Below are positions 42,131 through 53,260 of a stretch of 64,000 nucleotides of DNA, piece after piece. Below the pieces are notes generated by a model that saw nothing but the letters and a program-made list of their open reading frames with translations, was not told where the DNA came from and ran no database searches. The stretch is from Talinum fruticosum (taxonomy: Eukaryota; Streptophyta; Magnoliopsida; Caryophyllales; Talinaceae), in assembly GCA_021018815.1 (NCBI GenBank), contig JAITYX010000126.1, positions 875,501 through 939,500 of the forward strand, in the 5' to 3' direction. The translations under genes were made by a program, and so were the position numbers. Position 1 is the stretch's first letter, and each line of letters starts with the position of its first letter.

Positions 42131-45100
42131 GAATATTTCTACACTAGGTAACTAAGTAGGTTTCCCTTCAGGTGGTATTGCTGCATAAACCATAGGTTTT
42201 TCATTGAGAGCAAATCTCAATTAAGGGATGGAAGACACCATGATAGGCCTCATTGGAGGATAGAAATGGCAGATTGAGGGGGAACTGAAGTCAATACTGT
42301 GATATAATGAATGGTAGCTAGCTCAGCATCAGCACATGTAGAGCTTAGGCTAGGATGCCTAGGCCGTTTTCTACTGACCTAATCTCTTTCTCTATTCTTG
42401 TAACCATCTCCTTTGTCCCAGAAAAAGAAAAGGAAAAAGAAAAACGGACATATCTAATGTATTTTGATTTGAGAGAAATAACAAATGTCTTTAATTTAAT
42501 AAATGACGCTTTGAAAATCATTAGAAAAAAGAGAGATGGATATAAATTTTATTACTGTGAGTCAATGACTATATCCACCCCGTAGCTAAAGTAGAAACCA
42601 TGGAATACAAATGAAAAGTACGTTGGTCCTTATGCTAGCCTAGCTGTCAAAATCCTAAGTATACAAATGCATTTCTCTTTTTTCTTCTTTATCTTTTCTT
42701 TGGATTGAGATGAATGCTTTTGAATTTTGGCAATGACTTTTTCTTAAAGTCATCAATTTTGCCTTTTCATTTGCATTATTCTCTTTTTTTTTAGGGGGGC
42801 AATACCATGTTGAGAATTTGTTTAAGCCAAAAAAATTGTAGCATTGGTGGGGGAAGATAAAGTTTAAGTTGAGTATATATAATGGTCAAAATTAAAATCT
42901 GGAAATATGGGTCCGTATCCATTAAGACATGGGTGGTGGGCCCATTTGAATATGTGAGTGGAATGCAATTTTTCAATAAAAGCAGGCCCTGCTATCAGCA
43001 ATCCAGTTTCTTTCTTTTTTTTTTTTTGGGGGGGTAGGGGTGTTTATTTAGGCTCTTATCGTTAAGGTTTTTGCTTAGATTTCGAATTCCATAAACTCTT
43101 TGTTTCAATGGCCATTGTCTTTAGATCAAGAACTTTGCCAATAATAGTGACATCATGCTACCTGATCACACTTCCCCAAAAACTGTTTTATCTGTGGGCT
43201 CCCCAACCCCATTGTATTGTCTGATTAAAACAATTAGACACATGTTGAGCTTCTTTGGATTAATTATAAAAGGAGTCTGATTAAAACAATTAGACACATG
43301 TTGAGCTTCTTTGGATTAATTATAAAAGGAGTTTTTATTTTTTTAATTTAAAAAATGGCTTTGACATTTTCTCTTTTTTGATTTATTTTAACATGCATGT
43401 GAAACATTATCTATCATAAATACATTTTCAAAAGGCTAGAAATTGGTTTTTTGTGAATATTTATATTACGGATTCTGGTTTACTGGATTCAATATATGAG
43501 GGAAGGGAATATAGAAATTAGAAAATAATTTTTAAAAAATTAAAACAAGATATATATATGTGTATAGATTCGAGTTCATATTAAAATCTTTGTTTTGATT
43601 ATTGCTTTTATAAAGCTTGGTTGTTGATATCAATGTCATACATTAGATTCTATTGACAAATACATATATATTATATATTAGAACATCGTGTAATACCATA
43701 AAAGGTTTTTTTGGGCGGCATCCGTCTTTGTTGTATAGGGAATATTGTTCCCTATTTGGGGTATTTTAGCATAGCTAATATGACTGTTCTTTTATAAACC
43801 TTAACTAATAAACTTCTCAATTAAAGATTTGCTTGTTTAATTGTAATCAATAAAGAGCTACAAAAATTAGTATCAGTGAAACCAACATAAATAAGAGGGA
43901 GAGAGAGAGACAGAGAGAGAAAGAGTGTAGTAGACCATCTCGCTCTCTCTCCCCTTAGGGTCCGAACCAGCCCTTACAAAAACAAGCCTTAGGTAACATA
44001 TTCAGCAAGCGAATATTTTATTACCTTGTAACATTGATGGTAAATTGTTAGAAAATTATATTTTAGGTTATTAATTTCTTATTTACAAGATATAAAAAAA
44101 GAATTTTATCATTTATCGATACTACAAGTTAGTAAAATATTAATATTTGTAGTCTATATTATGTTTTTTTTTTTTTTGCAAAGCTATATTTTGGCAATTT
44201 TGAGTAATACCTTTTCTTTATAGCATACCCACATGACTGTGAGTCACTTATTTTATTAGTAATCTTCTCAATAGGCCCAATATTAAAATACTCTACTTTA
44301 TTAACGGATATATAACCCCACTGCTAATTAATTGAATTTGGATTTTGGTGATCCCTTGTTTTAAAGTTTCTAAGTACAGTACTTTTTTGCCAAATATTTT
44401 TTCAATAATTGTGTTTGACAATTTTTCATGATAGTATGTGTATGTATGCACCGAAAGTGGTAATAAATGGTAGGGAAAAGGAGCTCACTTCGTGATAGTA
44501 CTTGATAATGTCTTTTTTATTTTTGCTTCTTGTAGAAACTAAAATTTTTATTTATTCTTAAAAAGATTTGAAAATTTTTTATTGCCAGTAATTTCCTTAA
44601 AATTAGTCAATGTTTTTAAACAACAATCATATTATTTTAAAAAATCATATTGTAAAAATATAGACAAATAAATAATTTTAAAGATTGGAGAATATGATAT
44701 TAACGATCTTATGAGATGAATATTTTTTTGGTAATGCTAAGTGGGCTTACTTACTAGGCTTTTTTATGAGGTGTAAATTTAGTGGGCTCGTTGATAGGGG
44801 GATAGGAGCTGAATCACTGGACGAAGTATAACGAAAACTTAGTTCTGTCTTCAAGCCCGTCAGAAATTTACAAACAAGAAAATTATAGAACTATTTTATA
44901 TATATATATAAGATTGTTGAGAGTGCATATTAATTTAGTTATTTTAGCCTTTTTTAAAAAAAAGTGATTTATATTTTATTGACATAAAAAATGTAATAAA
45001 AGTGTAGAGTGTTTACTTGATGGTAACACTCACTTGATAAGAAAATTCTCAATATTAACAATAATTTGACCTCAATAAAAAAGAAAATAAATATAAAAAA

Positions 45101-47141
45101 ACTGGCATATTACTAAAATTTTAAATTTGTTTTGGGTGTATGGAGAGAGAGATAAGGGTGAGGCAGAATTGAGCAGCCCAAAGCCGTCATGATTCTGACA
45201 TTTCAACAACTTTGCCTGAGCTGGAAGCAATGCCCAACGAATTCATTCTTCCCCCCCAAACACCTCCCCTGTTTTTAATCTCTCAATAACAAATTTCACT
45301 TTAGCGTAAACTTCACTTTACCCCAACAACTCTACATTTTGCGTACGTTAATATGAAAAATAACGAGTAACAACCTCCCTACATTTTATTATAAAATTAT
45401 AAATTAAACATTATAATTAATTTACACACACGATGTATGTACGTAGGTACTTTGACATAGAAACTGAAACTCACATGTTCTTCCTCCCTCTCGGCTATTT
45501 GGCTCTTTCCCTGAAGTTTCATCGCAACTACTTATTTCTCCTTTTCTTTTCAAATTCAAAATTTTGGGTCTACTAATGTCCCTTTCGTCTTCCCACTCTT
45601 TGACATGGTCCTTTTGGCGGCCATGATTTTTCAATACTCTACAATTTTGACATTTCTTATTTTTAATCGTAATGATCCCATATTTTTTTATTAGTAAATT
45701 ATTAATTAATTATAAATTTTTATTTATTTTAGTCATATTCGATTTTATATGTAAAACAAAAATTTATTTATATTTTATATTCGTTTATGTTTGTTCATTT
45801 CTATTCGTTTATGTTCGTTTTTTTTCTTTTATATTTGTTTATATTTGTTTTTATTTTTATTTTCGTTCATATGTATTTTGTATATAAGTTCGAATAGACT
45901 CTAAATGTGTTTTTATATATTTAACTTGTATTCTCTTCTTTATCAATTTAAAGGTTATTATCAATTCAATAAATATTTTATTAGTTTAGATACTGTAATG
46001 TTTTTAAAATTTATGTTTTAATAGACATTTATTAAAATAAAAAAGGAAGAATCTATCAATCTATTGTGATACGGAGCGTATTATAATAAAATAAAAAAAG
46101 GGAAAATCTCACAGGATATATCACATCATTCATACAAATAGAAGAATGACACGTGGAGAATCATGGGTCATACCTCCCTTTGTGGACACTCCATGTTATG
46201 ATTTATGAGGGGCGTGGGCCGGTGCCCATCAACATGATCCATCATAATAAATAATACTAATATATTGGTATTTCCAAATCTACCCCCTCCCTCTGAAAAA
46301 ATTGAAGTCAATGTTAGAGCCGCTCGTTAATATTTTGATGTTTTCAAACTTACTAGGCGCCCATAAACACTATTGTCCCGTGTTAAGGACTATTCACAGA
46401 TTTAATTCGAATTTGAATTAACTATGACCAAAAAAAAAAATTTTACATTTTCTTATGTCTTAAAATATAAAAATTATGCTCAGAATTCAGTTATAGATTC
46501 ATCATATTATAAAAATGATCAGATAAAACTGGCTCATTAGGAATCCTTTCTTCTTCTAACTTTTCGATCTTCCCGTTTAATCTTTGTAAGCCTCTCTTTT
46601 TCTGACTATTTTCATTCTGCAAATGAATAATTTATAATAGTTTACAAATCTAAATCTTCCTATTCATGCTTTGTAAGCCTCTTTTTATATTCTAAGATGA
46701 ATAATTTATAATAGTTTGCAAATCCAGATCGACTAGTTGTTCTCGAATAGTACTATTATTGAAAAGAAAAAAAGAACTGTATTAAATGTTAGGTGAAACA
46801 AAACCGAAAAATAATTCAAAGTTATACTAATAATGAAATGCAAACCTAAGAGGCTAAAATTACATAGTGTAGCTAATTTAATGCAAATCTAAGAGGCTAA
46901 AATTAAATAGTGTAGCTAATTTAAGAGTACTATGAGAAACTACAACAAATTAATTTAACTATGAAGAAAATATTACTTCTAAAAAAACTAAAATTTTAAC
47001 TGCCCCTCCCTAAAATCTGTTACAACTAACCTGCCTCTTCCTACCGACGCCAACCACCGGCAAAAATTGTACAACTGAACGGGCTCATTCCTAAACCCAA
47101 ACCGACTCAACCCGGTTCAGAATTTCCCTCATTTTCTAACG
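42131..47141. other. AT-rich intergenic DNA with small repeats
   Basis: No gene recognised. Contents: a 56-bp tandem duplication (GTCTGATTAAAACAATTAGA) at 43219-43330; GA-rich run 43893-43925; inverted AGGGAA/TTCCCT near 43737; degenerate TTTATGTTCG-type repetition at 45780-45890, related to 50.2-50.35 kb; a 43-bp tandem duplication (AATGCAAACCTAAGAGGCTA) at 46837-46922. The last ~60 bases are the 3' flank of the GATA gene. Confidence 0.55.
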
Positions 47142-48212
47142 TTAACTACTCTCAACCGTCGGAGTTGAACCCATCTCCGTCTCCGTCTCCTGCTCCGGCT
47201 CGGCTACCTCCTTCTTCCGCCTCATCTCTAATACTTTACGGTGGCTATTCGAATGAATCTCGCTCGAAAAAGTCGGGCTACAAGCCGGCCGGTACTCCGG
47301 GAAAAGCCGACCGGACTTGAACCGGACCCCACATGCGTTACATAAGGTTTTTGGGCCGTTCGGACCGGCCCGCCACTGGGGGTCTTCGTCACTTGACAGT
47401 GGCTACACCGCCGTTGGACTGCTGCACTGCCGCTCTCGGTCGGCGATTTTCTCTTTGGCTTTTTAACGGTCGATTTTCCGAAGGTGAAAACCGCTCTCAC
47501 GTCGTGAACCGGGTTAGGAGGAAAGAGCGTTGAAACCGGCGAAGACGACGACGATGATGACGAGGAGGAGTCGGTTTTCCAAGCTGTCCTCGGCCGTTTG
47601 CTCCTCGGTTTAACCGGAACCGCTGTAGGGATGAACGGGACTCCGCCGTGAGCCCTTTTCTTCCCCGGTTCGAGCCGGTTATCGATATAAAACCCCGTTT
47701 TCTTGTTATGGCCTTCAATAACTGGTTTTGGGCATGCAAGAGTTGCTTCCGGGACAGAGTCGTCCATAAAATGAGACCATAATTCAAGCTCTTGCAAATC
47801 GTCCACCTGACGAACGAAAATCCCCAAATTTATTCAAAAATATTCAAATAAAGTCGACCCATGTAATTTAATTGCCGTAAAATCACAAAATTAAGCGAAA
47901 ATGATTATGTTCTGCTCACCGGAATTGCTAAGTCGGGTGAAAAACTGGGGAATTGGAGTGGTTGTCGTCAATTGGGTCCTGAGAGGAGAGAGAAAGAGAG
48001 GACGAGTCTTTTTCTTCTCCTTCTTCCTCTTCTAAGAACGACCCATCTTTGTTTTCCTCGTTCGGGAGGTCGAAGAACTGCTCAATGGAGAAATCATCGA
48101 CGGGTAGACCCGTGACGCACCATAGATCGTCTGAAAGTTGTTGGTTGGTGGTTTTCATGGAAAATTCCGATAAAAAGCTCGATTTTAACGCTCTGGCCTC
48201 CATGCACTCCAT
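47142..48212 (-). CDS. GATA-type zinc-finger transcription factor (GATA5/6/7-like), two exons, two frameshifts
   Basis: Nuclear DNA-binding regulator of the plant GATA class with one CX2CX18CX2C finger. Exon 1 is 48212-47920 (donor CCG/GTGAGC). Exon 2 is 47806-47142 (acceptor TCGTCAG), stop TAA at 47144-47142. About 319 codons if the frame is continuous; Arabidopsis relatives are about 310-340. N-terminal [10 protein letters not shown] and LPVDDFS are typical of the subfamily. Exon 2 begins [16 protein letters not shown] and has the basic KPRSKRPR and a serine run. The first finger half is [10 protein letters not shown] and the second half [19 protein letters not shown], but they lie in different frames: the C5 run at 47378-47382 is one base short. 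Exon 1 has a second one-base loss in the C4 run at 47947-47950, just before the conserved DLAIP. Either a pseudogene or homopolymer sequencing errors. Confidence 0.85.
47807..47919 (-). other. Intron of the GATA factor gene
   Basis: 113 bp, GTGAGC...GTCAG on the minus strand. It splits the conserved boundary DLAIP/VDDL with phase 0, a plausible site for this family. Confidence 0.8.
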
Positions 48213-48477
48213 TTATAAGGGGTAACGATCTAAGAACATCCAAGAAATACCCAGAAAAAATAACAACTATAAGAATTCGAAAGTTTTTAGAGAGGGAGAG
48301 GGGGAGTTATAAATAACAGAGCAAATTAAAGGGCGTTTCAAAGATTTTTGTGTAATTCTGTGCAAGAATTAATTGTTATTGTTGTTGAAGGGGGAAATAT
48401 AATTAGTATGTTTACCTGAAAATACAGGGGCGAAAGAGGATGAAAGAGGAAAGTGTGATAATGTGGAGGAGAAGGGA

Positions 48478-48510
<33 letters not shown>

Positions 48511-48620
48511 GTGTGTGTGTGAGGGAAGAAGAGGAGAGAGAAAAGGTGGGTAGGAGTTGGGTTGGGTTGGGGTAAAGAGAGAGATGGAGAGCACTACAAG
48601 TAAGGCTAATTCGAGGGCGG
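48213..48620 (-). promoter_or_regulatory. 5' region of the GATA gene with (CT)n tract
   Basis: On the plus strand, GA repeats run from about 48478 to 48523, with GT repeats at the end; the transcript would carry (CT)n. Such tracts in plant 5' leaders are known contact sites for GAGA-binding BBR/BPC proteins. CTGTATTTTCAG/GTAAAC near 48415 could be a splice site of a leader intron. A 60-codon CT-encoded frame (48594-48412) is low complexity and not called. Confidence 0.45.
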
Positions 48621-48910
48621 GATAGGTGGCTGAGTTAATGGTTTATCTTCAAAAATTAAAAATTTTTCCTCCCTCTCTTCCTACTTTATATTCCTTTCTT
48701 TTTTGTCTTTTTTATTTTTTTCCCTTTTTTCTTTTTTTTTGGCTTTTTCTTTTGATTGTGTTGGGCGATGCAGCATATTTATTATACACCTAAAAGTTTA
48801 TACGTTCAAAATATATGTCAAAAAATATTATACGAACAAAAAATAAGGGTTTTGTGAGCTAAATATAATGATGTGATGCCCGACAAAATAAGTCTGCTGT
48901 GTGCATATTA

Positions 48911-49606
48911 GAATTTGCTTTGGCGATAGGCTTCACTTTTTTGTTTGAATTTTCTTAAGAGTAAATCGAGCCAAGTTTTAATAGAATTAAAAGTAAGAAA
49001 ATGAAATATAAGCATACTAAGATATTAAGAGAGATTTAGGAGGAAGAATAGTATGAGGTTAAGGATTAGGTGTAGGGAGGGAAAAGTATCCAATAAGAAA
49101 TCAGAGGTGATCGGGGGTTTATGGCTTACTGGTTCGTGGTGCCGGCATTAATAGTCAAATAGGAAATTGAGTTGGTTCTAACTATCCATTCAAATTACTG
49201 TGGATCTCGAAATTCATATTATGTGGCACCTAAAAGTATAAATTTCTAGGTGCACAAAGAATTTGCATTGGTAATGAGGCTTTACTTCTTTGTATGAATT
49301 TTCTTAAGAGCAAATCGAGCCAAGTTTTAGAAAAGATAGAGAAAATATCGTTAGAATTGAAAGTAAGAAAATGAAATATAAGCATACCAAGCTATTAGGA
49401 GAGATTTAAGAGGAAGAATAGTATGAGGTTAAGGATTAGGTGTAGGGAGGGAGAAGTATTCAATAAGAAATAAGAGGTGATCGGGTCTATGGCTTACGAG
49501 TTTGTGGTGCCGACATTAGCACTTAAATAGGGAATTGAGTTGGTTTTAACAATACACGAAAATTTTATGAATCTCGAAATCCATACTATGGTAAGATATG
49601 TTACAT
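48911..49606. repeat. 348-bp tandem repeat, two diverged copies
   Basis: 48911-49258 and 49259-49606 align throughout (CTTAAGAG(T/C)AAATCGAGCCA, AAGGATTAGGTGTAGGGAGG, AATTGAGTTGGTT). They differ by substitutions and one ~25-bp indel. No open frame is shared. Older than the near-identical short duplications elsewhere. Confidence 0.8.
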
Positions 49607-51599
49607 ATTGTGAGAATAAGAGAAATTTATATCAATTATAAATGATATTGCTGATATCATTTAAACAAACTTGTGGATAAATTCTAATTCCTACATGTTA
49701 ATGCATTTGATTCAATGTGTATGTGAGGAAAATTGATTTTAAAAGGTGAAGAGAATTATTTTTTGGGTAAACATTTATTAAGTTCATATATAAAGAGTTG
49801 CAAGTCTCTTGGAATATTTTTATTATTAGCGTCTTGGGATTCGTCTATGTGCTAGTAAAAATACGTAAAGAAATAAAGTTACATACATTTGAACCCATCC
49901 AAACCCCGAAATAGCGGAACTCACATTGAATGTTTTGTTGTTGTTGTGTACATAAAGAGTTGTTTTTATATATAGATCGGAAAAGTTAAAAAAAAAAAAA
50001 ACAAGCCAAATGATTCTAAAAAATGTATTTCCTTGTGAAAAATATTCCAAATTTTATATGTTGTAGATAGATGTTTTTATGATATTAATATACTATATTT
50101 AAGAATTAAACTTGAGTTGCAAAAAAAGGTTCACACATAAGCTAAATTAATTCATATAATTATGAAAAAGGTTGTAATCAACATGTTCGACTTTACATTA
50201 AAAACATAGTCTATTTATGTTTTATGTTTGTTTATGTTCTTTTATATTCATTTATGTTCATTTTTTTAATTTAACAACTCATTTATGTTCGTTTCCATTC
50301 GTTTATGGTACTTTATATTCTTTTATGTTTGTTTCTATCTATATTTCTATTTATGTGCATTTTATATGTAAATTTGAACATGCCCTAAAATAAAGTTTAT
50401 TTTCTCCTGTATGACACTTTTGAGCATGGAAACAATTTAATAGGAAAATCTCTCATTTTTTATTTATTTTTTTAATAAAGCTCATTCTTTAACTTTGTGA
50501 GGGACAACTAAAAGGAAAAATAATTGAAGAAATGGACTAAATATATGGGAAAAGTAGGGCCTAATTTGTGGACCAAAATCACAATTCCACGTAGATTTTT
50601 CAAAATGGGCTTTTTTTTTTTTTTTTTTTGAGGGGGCTAGTTAATCCAACCAAAGTTGTATAACTATTGCCACTTATGGTCTCCATCATCATTCATGGTT
50701 CCTCTTTTATCATGCAAACCACTTGTATCACATTAAGGAAAATCCTTTCCCCTTTTCTTTAAATCTTTTTTTATAAAAAAATAAAAAATAAAAAATCTTT
50801 TCCTTTATATATTGTTTTGAGTGGTGGACCAATTGTAGAAGTTTCACTGTTTTGGCAACCATGAATCCATCTTTTTGAAATCATATCATGTTGTTTGCAT
50901 TCTTTAGTCAATTGCTTATATGGTCTAGAAACTCATGAATATATGGGGAGGGCCAAAAACACATTGAGAAAAAGAAAGGAAAAGGTGTGTAGAGGGATGT
51001 CAATATAATTTGACCATTTTCATAGCAAATTAATATGAAAAGTATCGACTTCCAATAGAAATTTCGTTATGTACAACACGTCTAATCACTTCAACTTTTA
51101 TTGAGAATTTTACTTTAAAATTTTATTCATTTCTTTCATTTATGCTTTTTATATTTTTCTATCTGATCATTGCATTGAGTTTAATATCAAAAAATCATTT
51201 TCATCTGATAAGTATTATTTTTTAAAAAAATTCAATGCCTGTAATACTTACAATTTTATGAAGTATATAAAACATTTACATATAAAATATTTACGGGTTT
51301 CATAAAAAAGTAAAGTTAGAGAGACGTATAAAGAGAATTTATTTTAAATGTGAAATAAAATGAAAATAGTCTTATTACTCTAAACACTTAACATAATGCT
51401 CTATATATTTAAGGTCAGTTTTATTTAACGGTAAAAAATTATAAGAATGTAAAAATTATAAAATTTTAAGTTAAAGTTAACTGGAATAAGGTTATATGAT
51501 AAAAGAATACCATTTATTAATCATATGGTAGAAGAGAGATAATAATTTCTTTATAAAAAAAAAAAGACAAAGAAGATAAATATAAAATAAAATAAAAAA
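49607..51599. other. AT-rich intergenic DNA
   Basis: No gene. Degenerate TTTATGTTCG-like array at 50205-50350 related to 45.78-45.89 kb. Long T tract 50609-50631 followed by GAGGGGG. Confidence 0.55.
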
Positions 51600-52000
51600 A
51601 AAGGAAAAAGGGAGGAAAATGCTTTGCCGCGTGAATTGCGCCGCTAGCGAGGGGTATAAGGTTCGGTTCTAAAATTGAAAAATGGAGGCCTTTTCTTTTT
51701 TTTTTTTAATCAAAAATTTCGTATAATTTTATATTTGGAATATTCAACAGCTCAGCCTAAGCCTCGCTCCAATGACTGACTGCCCATGAGTGTCACTCAG
51801 TTGGAAGGGACTGGAACTACGCGTTTCGTTGCCTTTGCCTTCCCTTTACGAAAGAATCGCATCGTCTCTGAAACCACTTTTTCTTATTTTAGTCACACTC
51901 ATCGTAATGGTGGATTTTGAGATCCATAAACTTTTATGTGATCCAACCCAAGCTCATGCACCGCAAAATTTATTTGGCTCGTAGAAGGTTTACTTGTGTA
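51600..52000 (+). promoter_or_regulatory. GC-richer segment resembling promoter copy P3
   Basis: AAAATGCTTTGCCGCGTG and GCTAGCGAGGGGTATAAG (51617-51661) resemble 26503-26580 (AAAATGCTTTGCGCGTG, GCTGGCGAGGGG). Downstream, from ATG at 51787, a 46-codon frame reads MSVTQLEGTGTTRFVAFAFP and a 64-codon frame in another register is also open. Neither is recognised. Base composition differs from the flanks. An organellar origin was considered but not supported. Confidence 0.3.
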
Positions 52001-52860
52001 ATAGTTCTACTTGCAATTTTAAAATTTGAATTTTTTTTTGGCATATTAATTAAGTGGAACTCATTTTTATATTAGTGTTGCCTTTTTAGTGTCTAAAAAG
52101 ATGAAATGGTAGACCTAATGAAAATATTTCATTGGATGATCCAAATTAGTAATTTAAGAGGTATAAAGGGAATGGATCGCCTATCTAAAAATTTGGATTG
52201 TGAGATAAAGTGAAAAGTGTAGTTCTTTCTCTAAATAGTATAAGTTTTGATAAATTGACTGGATCGTACTATATTGATAAATTCTATCTTTGACATTCCA
52301 ATAAAAATTGATGACCTTTCTTTTATATTATATCGACCAAAGAGAAATTAGACCATGATTAGCAATAAAAAATGTAAAAAATAATTAAATTTTTATTGAT
52401 TAAATGACCTTTTTTTTGTACAATAATAAATGTTGCTATCTAATTGGACTCCTATCTTATAGGAGAACCTAGTTGGACTCGAAAGGTTTAGTAGAAGGGT
52501 ATAAGGATACCAAACTCGGACTTAAAGCCCAAATTCACAATACATTCCAAGTTCTTACACATCTAATAAGAAAATTGTTTACACCCAAATTCAAACTCTA
52601 GTGAAGAAAATGAAAGTGTAGGGTGCTTACTAATACTGTGACACAAGAAACTTATGGGATTAATTAATCAATAAAATGATGGCCGTGCAAGAAGTAAGTC
52701 ATGAGCGTAATAAAGCGATAGATTTTTTATTTTTGTTTTTACGTACCCATGACATGAATAAGACATAGCTAGCATTTATCTTGAACTGTAGTGGAATTGC
52801 AACGAGTTTCACACTCTAAAATAATTTGTGGAAGATATATGCATACGGAATTTAAGGTCG
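52001..52860. other. AT-rich intergenic DNA
   Basis: Nothing recognised. Confidence 0.5.
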
Positions 52861-53260
52861 TTTCTTTATTAAATTTTACATAATTGAGCCAACAATGCAT
52901 ATAATTTTATGAGATTTTATCTCAAAATTAATTAACTATGGGAGAAGTAATTATGAGTTTATAAAGCTGCATAAATTTCTCTTTAATTTATAATATGGAA
53001 TTTTCCCACTTTTATAAGTCCAACATACCCGTTCACGGGCTACTCACAAAACTCAACATATGAACAGATCAAATGAGAATGGAGACAAATCTTAGATCGA
53101 GCAATCCACTCTAATATCATGTTAAATTTTATATAATTAAATTTTAATTTAATTGAGTAATGCATACAATCTCATAGGAGATTACATCACAAAATCAATT
53201 AATTATAAAAGAAACAACTCACAGGATTATATACATGCTCAATACCTTTTGAATTTGTCG
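52861..53260 (-). mobile_element. Possible degenerate short LTR element (TRIM-like), minus
   Basis: On the minus strand, a repeat ending AAATTTAACA (near 53124) is followed by TGATATTAGAGT, a diverged copia-type primer-binding site. About 100 bp later, TGTTGGACTTATAAAAGTGG begins a second, related repeat (53024 down to about 52870). The two repeats share CTCATA-rich and ATGCAT-TTG-CTCAATTA segments at roughly 65-70 percent. No coding capacity. Termini and target duplication are not clear. Confidence 0.3.

Noticed and set aside
48412..48594. 60-codon minus-strand frame upstream of the GATA gene
   Set aside because: It is a translated CT microsatellite (Ser-Leu repeats) in the probable 5' leader.
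51700..51990. Possible mitochondrial DNA insertion
   Set aside because: The GC-richer composition and abrupt edges were suggestive, but I could not match it to any organellar gene.
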